Assembly: GCA_020741755.1 (NCBI GenBank)
Contig: DYYI01000040.1
Location: 1 to 8,696 of the forward strand
Source of the DNA: Aliicoccus persicus_A
GTDB lineage: Bacteria > Bacillota > Bacilli > Staphylococcales > Salinicoccaceae
DNA length: 8,696 nt
Direction of reading: 5' to 3'
Shown here piece after piece: positions 1 to 6,364 of the stretch (positions are counted from its first letter, which is position 1; each line of letters begins with the position of its first letter). The notes under the pieces were generated by a model, which worked only from the letters and a program-made list of their open reading frames with translations, was not told where the DNA came from and did not search any database. The position numbers were made by a program, and so were the translations under genes.

Positions 1-627
1 CTCACCGATTAACACAGGGTTATTTTTCGTACGACGACTGAGTACCTCAATCACGCGTGTGATTTCTTTAGAACGGCCAATAACCGGATCCAACATGTCT
101 TCTCTCGCGATTTGTGTTAAGTCACGCGCAAGACCATCAAGCGTTGGCGTTCCTGTTTCTTTACGCGCTGATTTTTTCTGTTGAACCATATCCGGATTAC
201 CAAGCATTTTAATCACAGCTGCACGCGTCTTCGTAATATTAAGATCTAAATTTGATAATACCGTCGCCGCGACACCTTCACTCTCACGGATCAAACCAAG
301 TAACATATGCTCAGTTCCGATAAAGTTATGGTGTAAACGACGTGCTTCATCCATTGAGTATTCAATAACTTTTTTAGCACGTGGAGTGTACTGCATTGAT
401 GTCGACATCTCAGTACCAACGTTCACCAATTTAAAGATTTCTTCACGGATGCGGTCTTCATCTGCGTTAAATAACTTTAAAACTTTTGCCGCGATACCTT
501 CATTTTCTTTAACCAATCCGAGTAGTAAGTGCTCGGTTCCAATGCTTGAGTGCTTGAGTTGAATCGCTTCTTCTTGTGCATAAGCGAGTACTTTTTGTGC
601 ACGTTCTGTTAATTTTCCAAATAACAT
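1..627 (-). CDS. clpC: ClpC, AAA+ unfoldase of the ClpCP protease (N-terminal 209 residues, cut by window edge)
   Basis: The reading frame opens with MLFGKLTERAQKVL at 627 and runs off the left edge. Residues 1 to about 145 form the double Clp_N domain, with paired IGTEH motifs at residues 29-33 and 103-107. Glu32 and Glu106 in these motifs match the two glutamates known in B. subtilis ClpC to bind phospho-arginine tags, so the recognition pockets look intact. A linker follows, then the start of the first AAA+ module (DPVIGRSKEI near 180-190). The window ends at NNPVLIGE, just before the expected Walker A lysine. ClpC is a cytosolic hexamer that unfolds arginine-phosphorylated substrates and feeds them to ClpP. 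The start is set by a GGGGG ribosome-binding site lying in the last codons of mcsB, 7 nt before the ATG; the gap to mcsB is 3 nt. It is the last gene of the CtsR-controlled operon seen here. Confidence 0.97.
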   Translation of the reverse strand, partial: MLFGKLTERAQKVLAYAQEEAIQLKHSSIGTEHLLLGLVKENEGIAAKVLKLFNADEDRIREEIFKLVNVGTEMSTSMQYTPRAKKVIEYSMDEARRLHHNFIGTEHMLLGLIRESEGVAATVLSNLDLNITKTRAAVIKMLGNPDMVQQKKSARKETGTPTLDGLARDLTQIAREDMLDPVIGRSKEITRVIEVLSRRTKNNPVLIGE

Positions 628-630
628 ATA

Positions 631-1656
631 TTAACCCCCTAATGTGTTTCTGAGTAACGTTGCGCGTCGCTCATCAATCTTTTTGTCGAGTTCTGCCACA
701 GATAAAACTTCATCTGAATCAATCAATGTTTTAATAAACGCGGGTTGAATCATTTGAATCAACGGTTGAAATTTAAACTTTTCAAGCGTTAATAATTCTA
801 AATCCACACCGATTTTTACATCACTGAGTGCTTTAGCTGCTTCTTTTAAACTAATTGTCTGAGCATACCTGAGCAATCCTAACGAACGGAATATTCGGTC
901 TCGCGTTTCCACCTCATGCTCACCGATAAAACGCTCGCGCAAACTAATTTCTTCTTCAATTAATTGTTCCTTTAGTTCAAGTAAGTTGTCAATGATTTCA
1001 TCTTCTGTTTGCCCGAGCGTCAGCTGGTTTGATAGTTGATATATATAACCGATAGATTGACTACCTTCCCCATATATACCACGTAATGTAAAACCAAATC
1101 GACTGATGTTCGAGACAAATTGTTGCAACAGACCAGTAGAAGCAAGTGCAGGCAAGTGCACCATGATTGATGCCCGCAATCCAGTGCCGACATTTGTTGG
1201 ACAAGCTGTCAAATACCCGTAGTTTTCATCGAACGCATATTTGAAGTTGTCTTCAAGAATTTTATCGACTTGTTCTGCTGCTGCGTAAATTTCATTCATA
1301 TCGACACTCGCACCGAGTGATTGGATACGGATATGATCTTCCTCGTGCACCATAATGGAAATCGACTCATCTTCATTGATGAAACATGCATGACCATGTT
1401 TAGCAAAGTTCGGTGAAATCAAATGCTTTTCGACGAGCATTCCACGTGCTTCATACGATAATTTTCGCACATCGACTTGTCTGTAGCCTTCTAGATGGTT
1501 CGCCATATCCTTTACTAACTGATCCAGTTTTTCTACATCTTGACTACGTCCAGGGAAAGATAGGCCTTCAATATTCCGAGCTAAACGTATGCGAGAAGAC
1601 ATTTCAATTGGGGTTTCCGCTGCTGATTCTAGCCATTTGCTCACTTTAGGACTCAT
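631..1656 (-). CDS. mcsB: McsB, protein-arginine kinase
   Basis: The 341-residue product is close to the usual 335-365 for the family and has the phosphagen-kinase fold. Visible landmarks are SSRIRLARN at about 20-28 (nucleotide-binding arginines), EEDHIRIQ near 105-112, the signature CPTNVGTGLR with Cys152, and RGIYGEGSQ near 192-200. McsB phosphorylates arginines on CtsR and on damaged proteins, marking them for ClpCP. The frame is open further upstream to 1698, but the start chosen is the ATG at 1656. It is preceded by a GGTGG-type ribosome-binding site and gives the family-like N-terminus MSPKVSKWLES; the longer version would read deep into mcsA. The gene overlaps the mcsA end by 11 nt, implying translational coupling with its activator. 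The C-terminus reads IDERRA where Bacillus McsB has RDxxRA (phospho-arginine allosteric site), so the first arginine appears replaced. Confidence 0.95.
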   Translation of the reverse strand: MSPKVSKWLESAAETPIEMSSRIRLARNIEGLSFPGRSQDVEKLDQLVKDMANHLEGYRQVDVRKLSYEARGMLVEKHLISPNFAKHGHACFINEDESISIMVHEEDHIRIQSLGASVDMNEIYAAAEQVDKILEDNFKYAFDENYGYLTACPTNVGTGLRASIMVHLPALASTGLLQQFVSNISRFGFTLRGIYGEGSQSIGYIYQLSNQLTLGQTEDEIIDNLLELKEQLIEEEISLRERFIGEHEVETRDRIFRSLGLLRYAQTISLKEAAKALSDVKIGVDLELLTLEKFKFQPLIQMIQPAFIKTLIDSDEVLSVAELDKKIDERRATLLRNTLGG

Positions 1657-2161
1657 GATCGCCACCACCTTCAAGCGCGCGTATTTTATCTCTAACAATA
1701 ACGGCTTCTTCGAAGTTTTGCTGTTCGACGAGTGCGTCCAGTTCAGATTTCAACGCATCGATTTGCTGTTTTACTTTGAGATGTTGAAGTGCATTTTCAG
1801 GGACTTTACCGACATGTGTCACTTGATTTGCTTGAACTCGCGCGATGATTTCTCGCGTTGTATCTGGAAATGTACGATAACAATCTGCACAGCCAAATTT
1901 TGCGTTTTTCAATATCGAGTCCACCGTTGAGCCACATGATTCACAACGTTTAACCGGTCGATCTTGGTATTGTTTTCGCTGCATATTCGACAATGCTTTT
2001 AGCAGCTGATTGATGTTTGAGTGATTCTCATTGTGTGACAAATATACGTCAAATGACGCATTCGCACACGATTCACATAAATACTGATCATACTTGTGGA
2101 ATCCAGACCCTTTCGACACATGAATCACCGCTTCATTTGTTTGGCAGTTTTCACATTTCAT
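1646..2161 (-). CDS. mcsA: McsA, zinc-binding activator of McsB
   Basis: The 171-residue protein has four CxxC pairs at Cys3/6, Cys29/32, Cys73/76 and Cys91/94, matching the two zinc-finger modules of McsA. It ends with a UVR-type helical hairpin at about 132-165 (LKSELDALVEQQNFEEAV region), a motif shared with UvrB/UvrC and typical of McsA. McsA binds and stimulates the arginine kinase McsB and helps deliver substrates to ClpC; the cysteine clusters are known to make the system responsive to thiol and metal stress. Its ATG overlaps the ctsR stop in an ATGA arrangement, with a GAGGAAAG ribosome-binding site inside the end of ctsR. Its own end overlaps the mcsB start, so all three are probably translationally coupled. 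The identification is firm from cysteine spacing plus context. Confidence 0.96.
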   Translation of the reverse strand: MKCENCQTNEAVIHVSKGSGFHKYDQYLCESCANASFDVYLSHNENHSNINQLLKALSNMQRKQYQDRPVKRCESCGSTVDSILKNAKFGCADCYRTFPDTTREIIARVQANQVTHVGKVPENALQHLKVKQQIDALKSELDALVEQQNFEEAVIVRDKIRALEGGGDHES

Positions 2162-2631
2162 TCGCTTTCCTCGCTATATAATATGACGTTAACGATGTTC
2201 GTTAATATATGCGCACGCAATCGATCGCGATACGGTAAATCTATTATCAATGTCTCTCGATGGATTGCAGTTAAAATAATCTTCGCTTCTTTTTCTGTGA
2301 TGACATTATTCTCTAACATCGATTGGATGATATGTTCTCCTTTTTGTTGAGACACGCTCTTACCAATCACTTGCTTTAAATGGGCAAGATAATCCGCTTG
2401 TTTGTGCGTTTCGATTTTAGTGATTCGAATATAACCACCACCACCGCGTTTACTTTCCACAAGGTAACCGTGTTCCGTCGTAAACCGTGTCTTAATCACA
2501 TAGTTTAACTGAGAAGGAACACAGTCGAACTTTTCAGCAATATGTGCGCGTTTTATCTCCACTACTTCTTGCTGAGACTTCTTAATCATCTCTTTTAAAT
2601 AGCTTTCAATAACGTCGGACATATTTCTCAT
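2158..2631 (-). CDS. ctsR: CtsR, heat-shock repressor
   Basis: The 157-residue protein has an N-terminal winged helix-turn-helix (about 1-72) and a C-terminal dimerisation domain. The wing carries the KRGGGGYIRI motif at 61-70. Its Arg62 matches the arginine that McsB phosphorylates to abolish DNA binding, and the tetra-glycine loop is the known thermosensor. CtsR represses class III heat-shock genes, including this operon. The frame can be extended 9 nt to a GTG at 2640, but that GTG lies within the ribosome-binding site GAGAGGTGG. The ATG at 2631 gives MRNMSDVIESY, which matches the staphylococcal N-terminus, and has about 8 nt spacing. It is the first gene of the operon and is preceded by its own operator. 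Confidence 0.97.
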   Translation of the reverse strand: MRNMSDVIESYLKEMIKKSQQEVVEIKRAHIAEKFDCVPSQLNYVIKTRFTTEHGYLVESKRGGGGYIRITKIETHKQADYLAHLKQVIGKSVSQQKGEHIIQSMLENNVITEKEAKIILTAIHRETLIIDLPYRDRLRAHILTNIVNVILYSEESE

Positions 2632-2645
2632 GGGGACCACCTCTC

Positions 2646-2662
2646 TTTGACCTTCTTTGACT
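2646..2662 (-). promoter_or_regulatory. CtsR operator
   Basis: On the minus strand this reads AGTCAAA-GAA-GGTCAAA, a direct repeat of the RGTCAAA heptad with a 3-nt spacer, the established CtsR binding site. It covers the predicted transcription start between the -10 box and the ctsR ribosome-binding site, as expected for autorepression of ctsR-mcsA-mcsB-clpC. Identity to the consensus heptads is seen directly; binding is inferred. Confidence 0.93.
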
Positions 2663-2665
2663 TTG

Positions 2666-2694
2666 ATTATATATCACAACTTTAATCGTTTCAA
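2666..2694 (-). promoter_or_regulatory. Sigma-A promoter of the ctsR operon
   Basis: On the minus strand a TTGAAA -35 box (2689-2694) and a perfect TATAAT -10 box (2666-2671) are separated by exactly 17 nt. Transcription should start near 2659, inside the CtsR operator, so repressor binding would block initiation. Confidence 0.88.
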
Positions 2695-2710
2695 TCGTTT
2701 TGATTAATAG

Positions 2711-2739
2711 ATGAATTTTTTCACCTTTTTGTGTAGAAT
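2711..2739 (+). promoter_or_regulatory. Possible nupC promoter
   Basis: A TAGAAT -10 box at 2734-2739 lies 17 nt after a weak -35 match, ATGAAT, at 2711-2716. The predicted start is about 25 nt before the nupC ribosome-binding site. The poor -35 box makes this tentative. No clear operator is seen in the short stretch between it and the divergent ctsR promoter. Confidence 0.4.
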
Positions 2740-2771
2740 AAAAAATACAAAAATCAAAAGGAGTGATTTCC

Positions 2772-3992
2772 GTGTCAATCGTTATGGGTATCGTCGGTAT
2801 TCTTGTAACAATGGCGTTAGCTTGGATTGCCAGTTCCGACCGAAAACGTGCCTTCTCACATTGGATTAACATACTGATGTTACTAGGTTTACAACTTATT
2901 TTTGCCTTTATATTATTATCTACTACAGTTGGAGAAACAATCGTATCATGGCTCGCAGATGGATTTAATGTCGTACTTGGTTTTGCACAAGAAGGGATCT
3001 CCTTCGTATTTGGAGACTTAGTGAATGTGGCACCTGAAGGCGGCACAATATTCTTCTTCGGCGTACTAATGCCAATTATCTTTGTTTCAGCAATTATCGG
3101 TATTTTACAGTTCTTACGTATACTGCCACTAATTATTAAAGGCATTGGTTGGTTCCTATCAAAAGTAACCGGCATGCCATACATTGAATCATATAACGGT
3201 GCAGCTTCGATGTTCCTTGGGCAGTCTGAAGTTTTCATTACGCTCAAGCATATCGTGCCGCAACTCAATGCACGTCGCTTATACACACTATGTGCACAAG
3301 CGATGAGTTCCGTTTCATTATCAATTGTCGGTGCATACATGGCACAGTTAGAGCCACGTTTTGTAATCGTTGCAATTATTATGAACTTGTTTGGTATCTA
3401 TGTGGTATCACACATCATCAATCCGTATCCTGAAGCAGGTACAGCATCTGAAGAAGAAACTGATGTTGAAATCAGTAACAATCCAGAAGCAGGAAAGTCA
3501 TTCTTCCAAGTACTCGGTGATTACATCATGGACGGTGCGAAAGTTGCCGTTATCGTCGGTGCGATGTTAATTGGTTATATCGCCTTGATCGCTTTACTTA
3601 ACAACTTATTCTTATTAATTCCAGGCAACAGCTTAACGTTCCAAGATATTCTCGGTTATGTATTTATGCCACTCGCATTCTTAATGGGTATCCCATGGGC
3701 AGAGGCACACACAGCAGCAAGTATTATGGCAACGAAGTTAATCACGAATGAATTCGTCGCTATATTCGACTTCATCGCCGTTGCAGATACATTATCTGAA
3801 AGAACGCAAGGTATGATCTCTGTCTTCCTAATTTCATTTGCAAACTTCTCAAGTATCGGTATCATTGCCGGTTCTGTGAAAGGTATCCATGAAGAAAGTG
3901 GTAATACAGTTGCAAGATTCGGTCTAAAACTCGTTTACGGTGCGTCACTCGTATCTGTATTAAGTGCAGTAATGGTCGGATTCTTCTTATAG
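2772..3992 (+). CDS. nupC: NupC-type concentrative nucleoside transporter
   Basis: This 406-residue, very hydrophobic protein belongs to the concentrative nucleoside transporter family, which imports nucleosides with H+ or Na+ across the cytoplasmic membrane. It has the usual order of N-terminal helices, a central gate domain with MFLGQSEVF (Gln151, Glu153) and a C-terminal domain with ITNEFVA (Glu327) and FANFSS (Asn358, Ser361). These correspond to substrate-binding residues of the Vibrio cholerae homologue. The length is typical. The start is a GTG at 2772, 8 nt after the AAGGAG ribosome-binding site. A GTG further upstream at 2763 overlaps that site and is unlikely; the ATG five codons in is a less favoured alternative. 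It diverges from ctsR and converges on the carboxylesterase. In S. aureus the same gene lies between pdxT and ctsR, which supports the assignment. The exact nucleoside preference cannot be read from sequence. Confidence 0.93.
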   Translation: MSIVMGIVGILVTMALAWIASSDRKRAFSHWINILMLLGLQLIFAFILLSTTVGETIVSWLADGFNVVLGFAQEGISFVFGDLVNVAPEGGTIFFFGVLMPIIFVSAIIGILQFLRILPLIIKGIGWFLSKVTGMPYIESYNGAASMFLGQSEVFITLKHIVPQLNARRLYTLCAQAMSSVSLSIVGAYMAQLEPRFVIVAIIMNLFGIYVVSHIINPYPEAGTASEEETDVEISNNPEAGKSFFQVLGDYIMDGAKVAVIVGAMLIGYIALIALLNNLFLLIPGNSLTFQDILGYVFMPLAFLMGIPWAEAHTAASIMATKLITNEFVAIFDFIAVADTLSERTQGMISVFLISFANFSSIGIIAGSVKGIHEESGNTVARFGLKLVYGASLVSVLSAVMVGFFL

Positions 3993-4003
3993 TTGTTTAA
4001 AAC

Positions 4004-4038
4004 AAAAACATGTCGATAAAATTCATCGACATGTTTTT
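4004..4038. terminator. Bidirectional terminator between nupC and the carboxylesterase
   Basis: A perfect 10-bp stem (ACATGTCGAT at 4008-4017 with its complement at 4025-4034) and a 7-nt loop is extended by A-tract/T-tract pairs. It has a T-run after the stem on the plus strand and another on the minus strand. It therefore serves both converging genes; the carboxylesterase stop codon begins immediately beside it. Confidence 0.92.
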
Positions 4039-5340
4039 TTAATTTTTGAATGTATTAATTTTTAAAAACTTCGGTGTGAGCTTCACATCAATTGTGCCGT
4101 GTTTCGCAAATTCTGCCCACACATACCTTAATTTTTTCCCATCATGTTCAACGCTTGCCCAATCTTTACCAGTTATGAATACACTGTCTTTCCAAACTGC
4201 TTCATCCCCAAATAGGAGTGGCGATTCAATGCAATGTGACGCACGATATGGGTTTCGTCTTGCACCCCATGAGATTTCATATAAGTAAGCTTTTTTTGCA
4301 AGCTTTGCGTAATGCTTCGCGCCATTGCCATAGATACGCTTTGAAAGTACAGCGATTGCAGCTTCTGGTAGTATGCGTGTCACGACATTTTGATACATGC
4401 GTTGGAGTAAAGGTACAGCTTCTAAAAACATGACGACTTCTCGTGCATTTGATCCTATCATGACAGATACATTTTTTGCCCGTTCAATAAACTTCTCATC
4501 AAACAGCTTCAAGGATGGCAATGGATGGTGACCATATTGTGCACCGAATGGCATCGATCCATTCAACCCATATTTACTACCAATTTTTCCAACATCAGCT
4601 TGTATGCCCATCAATGTTTTCATATCTGCCTCTTTGTATGCTTCACGCTGATGCGTAAACATCTCCATACTCATCGTTTCACGATTTTGTCTTAAACCAA
4701 ACGGGGCGCTCTGCACGATGATCTTTTGGAACATCCCTTCTGTTTCATCGATGACCATTAAATTCATGACTGAATCTGCACCAGAGGATTGACCAAACAA
4801 TGTGATATTTTTATCGTCTCCACCAAAGTACGAGATATATTTGTTCACAAATCTCAGTGCTTCAATTTGATCAAGTAGCCCTAAATTACTCGGATAATCA
4901 CTGTTATTGCCCAAGTATCCGAGTACCCCTAGTCTGTTTGTTACAGTCACGACGATAACGTTTTGTTCTCTGACAATGCGCTTCGGGTCAAAGATTTTTA
5001 AATCACCAGCACCACCGACGTAGCTGCCACCATGTAAAAAGACCATGACGGGCAGTTTATCTGTAGGTTTCGTATCAATGGGGATATGTATCGATAGAAG
5101 TTGTGGATAGTCCGTATATCGTGCATTCTCTTCCTCTCCACCAAAAAACGGAGATAAGCTGTCATTGATGTTTTGAAAGCTTGCGGGTGCCCGTTTCGTC
5201 GCATTGATGACGCGTCCTTTAATCGTGTTAAACTCTGGAATATCATGGCGCTCAGCATTCGCATATTTAAGACCGGACACACGCCAAATACCGCCATCAT
5301 TCCATCCTCTTACTTCCGTATTCCTAACTTTCCAAATCAT
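4039..5340 (-). CDS. Type-B carboxylesterase, short form
   Basis: This is an alpha/beta-hydrolase of the carboxylesterase type B family (PnbA-like), expected to hydrolyse carboxylic esters in the cytosol; no signal peptide is seen. With the start at 5340 (433 residues) the oxyanion-hole motif HGGSYVGG is at about 103-110. The nucleophile is Ser185 in GQSSG, the acid is probably Glu301 in IGSNARE, and the base is His369 in ASHCIESPLLFG, so the triad looks complete. At 433 residues it is shorter than the usual 480-550. The frame opens 27 nt further upstream at 5367, but no ribosome-binding site precedes that ATG. The ATG at 5340 has AGAGGT about 8 nt before it and gives MIWKVRNTEVRGW, close to family N-termini. 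It follows pdxS in the same direction but behind a strong terminator, so it probably has its own weak promoter. It occupies the place where pdxT is normally found. The physiological substrate is unknown. Confidence 0.85.
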   Translation of the reverse strand: MIWKVRNTEVRGWNDGGIWRVSGLKYANAERHDIPEFNTIKGRVINATKRAPASFQNINDSLSPFFGGEEENARYTDYPQLLSIHIPIDTKPTDKLPVMVFLHGGSYVGGAGDLKIFDPKRIVREQNVIVVTVTNRLGVLGYLGNNSDYPSNLGLLDQIEALRFVNKYISYFGGDDKNITLFGQSSGADSVMNLMVIDETEGMFQKIIVQSAPFGLRQNRETMSMEMFTHQREAYKEADMKTLMGIQADVGKIGSKYGLNGSMPFGAQYGHHPLPSLKLFDEKFIERAKNVSVMIGSNAREVVMFLEAVPLLQRMYQNVVTRILPEAAIAVLSKRIYGNGAKHYAKLAKKAYLYEISWGARRNPYRASHCIESPLLFGDEAVWKDSVFITGKDWASVEHDGKKLRYVWAEFAKHGTIDVKLTPKFLKINTFKN

Positions 5341-5389
5341 CGCATCAACCTCTAAATCAATCTTCATTCACTTATTAATGTACAACAAA

Positions 5390-5419
5390 ATAAAAAAATA
5401 GTAACCCATAAAGGGTTAC
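5390..5419 (-). terminator. pdxS terminator, overlapping the stop codon
   Basis: A 7-bp perfect stem (GTAACCC/GGGTTAC at 5401-5407 and 5413-5419) with a 5-nt loop is followed on the minus strand by a seven-T run (5392-5398). The pdxS TAA stop (5416-5418) lies inside the stem. It separates pdxS from the downstream carboxylesterase. Confidence 0.9.
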
Positions 5420-6270
5420 CATCCTCTCTCCGACATACGATTTTCTGGAGTCAGTTGATTTACATCGAGTCCTCTCATCGCCGGACCAAGATCTTTAGCG
5501 AGATCTTTTATCAATTGATAGTTTTTAAAGTCTGCAGTTGCTTGAACAATTGCATGTGCATATTTTTCGGGATTTTCTGATTTAAAAATGCCTGAGCCGA
5601 CGAACACACCATCCGCACCAAGTTCCATCATTAACGCAGAATCTTGAGGCGTCGCAACACCGCCTGCAGCAAAGTTCAATACAGGTAATTTACCAAGTGT
5701 TTTAATTTCTTTGAGTACTTCGAATGGTGCACCATGATTTTTAGCGTAGGTCATCAACTCATCATCATTCATCACTTTGATCTGTCTAATCTGTGCATTC
5801 ACTTCTCTCATGTGTCGTACCGCTTCAACGATATTCCCCGTACCTGGCTCACCTTTCGTGCGCAACATCTTCGCACCTTCACCGAGCCTGCGCGCTGCTT
5901 CACCGATGTTTCTACATCCGCACACAAAGCCAACATCATACATCGACTTATCCAAATGATACACTTCATCCGCTGGCGTCAGTACTTCAGACTCATCGAT
6001 ACAATCGACACCCATTGATTCGAGTACACGCGCTTCACTGATGTGACCGATTCTACATTTTGCCATGACAGGAATGGACACTGCATTTAGTACTTCCTCA
6101 ACAATACGTGGATCCGCTGCTCTTGCAACACCACCTTCTTTTCGAATATCAGATGGCACACGCTCGAGCGCCATTACTGCAACCGCACCCGCCGCCTCAG
6201 CAATCTTTGCTTGCTGGGCATTCACCACATCCATGATGACACCGCCATATTTAAAATCAAATTTAGTCAT
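5416..6270 (-). CDS. pdxS: PdxS, synthase subunit of pyridoxal 5'-phosphate synthase, with shortened N-terminus
   Basis: PdxS condenses ribose 5-phosphate, glyceraldehyde 3-phosphate and ammonia into PLP (the DXP-independent vitamin B6 route) and forms a cytosolic dodecamer of TIM barrels. Catalytic residues are present: Asp14 in VIMDVVN, Lys71 in MAKCRIGH and Lys139 in LRTKGEPGTG, matching B. subtilis Asp24, Lys81 and Lys149. The phosphate-binding NFAAGGVATP and ADGVFVGSGIF loops and the RMSERGW C-terminus are intact. The product has 284 residues against about 294-295 usually; the missing 10 are all before MTKFDFKYGGVIMDV. The start at 6270 is well supported by AAAGGAG 8 nt upstream, and no in-frame alternative start is evident upstream. 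Cys72 and Cys90 replace the usual Ala and Tyr. No pdxT follows. The gene diverges from pdxR, its likely regulator. Confidence 0.95.
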   Translation of the reverse strand: MTKFDFKYGGVIMDVVNAQQAKIAEAAGAVAVMALERVPSDIRKEGGVARAADPRIVEEVLNAVSIPVMAKCRIGHISEARVLESMGVDCIDESEVLTPADEVYHLDKSMYDVGFVCGCRNIGEAARRLGEGAKMLRTKGEPGTGNIVEAVRHMREVNAQIRQIKVMNDDELMTYAKNHGAPFEVLKEIKTLGKLPVLNFAAGGVATPQDSALMMELGADGVFVGSGIFKSENPEKYAHAIVQATADFKNYQLIKDLAKDLGPAMRGLDVNQLTPENRMSERGW

Positions 6271-6364
6271 TTCGACATCTCCTTTAATCTTTATTGAATA
6301 TAGTTTAGAATATTATCTGAACTCTAATAAGAATCAGATTGAATAAAATTTAGGAGGTCAGATT
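6271..6364. promoter_or_regulatory. Divergent pdxS/pdxR control region with candidate PdxR sites
   Basis: The 94-bp spacer holds a near-identical direct repeat, ATTGAATAtAgTTTAG at 6293-6308 and ATTGAATAaAaTTTAG at 6338-6353 (14 of 16 identical, 45 bp apart). It also holds an inverted repeat ATCTGA/TCAGAT at 6315-6320 and 6334-6339. Candidate -10 boxes are TATATT for pdxS (6297-6302, minus) and TCTAAT for pdxR (6323-6328, plus). Neither has a good -35 box, which would fit activator-dependent transcription. MocR regulators of the PdxR type commonly bind direct repeats in this position. That these repeats are the PdxR sites is inference. Confidence 0.5.

Noticed and set aside
1657..1698. An upstream start for mcsB adding 14 residues
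   Set aside because: The extension lies inside the mcsA coding end, and the ATG at 1656 has a ribosome-binding site and the family N-terminus.
2606..3340. A 244-codon open frame on the minus strand opposite nupC
   Set aside because: It is the antisense shadow of nupC, whose membrane helices and family motifs are clear, and it overlaps the ctsR promoter and start.
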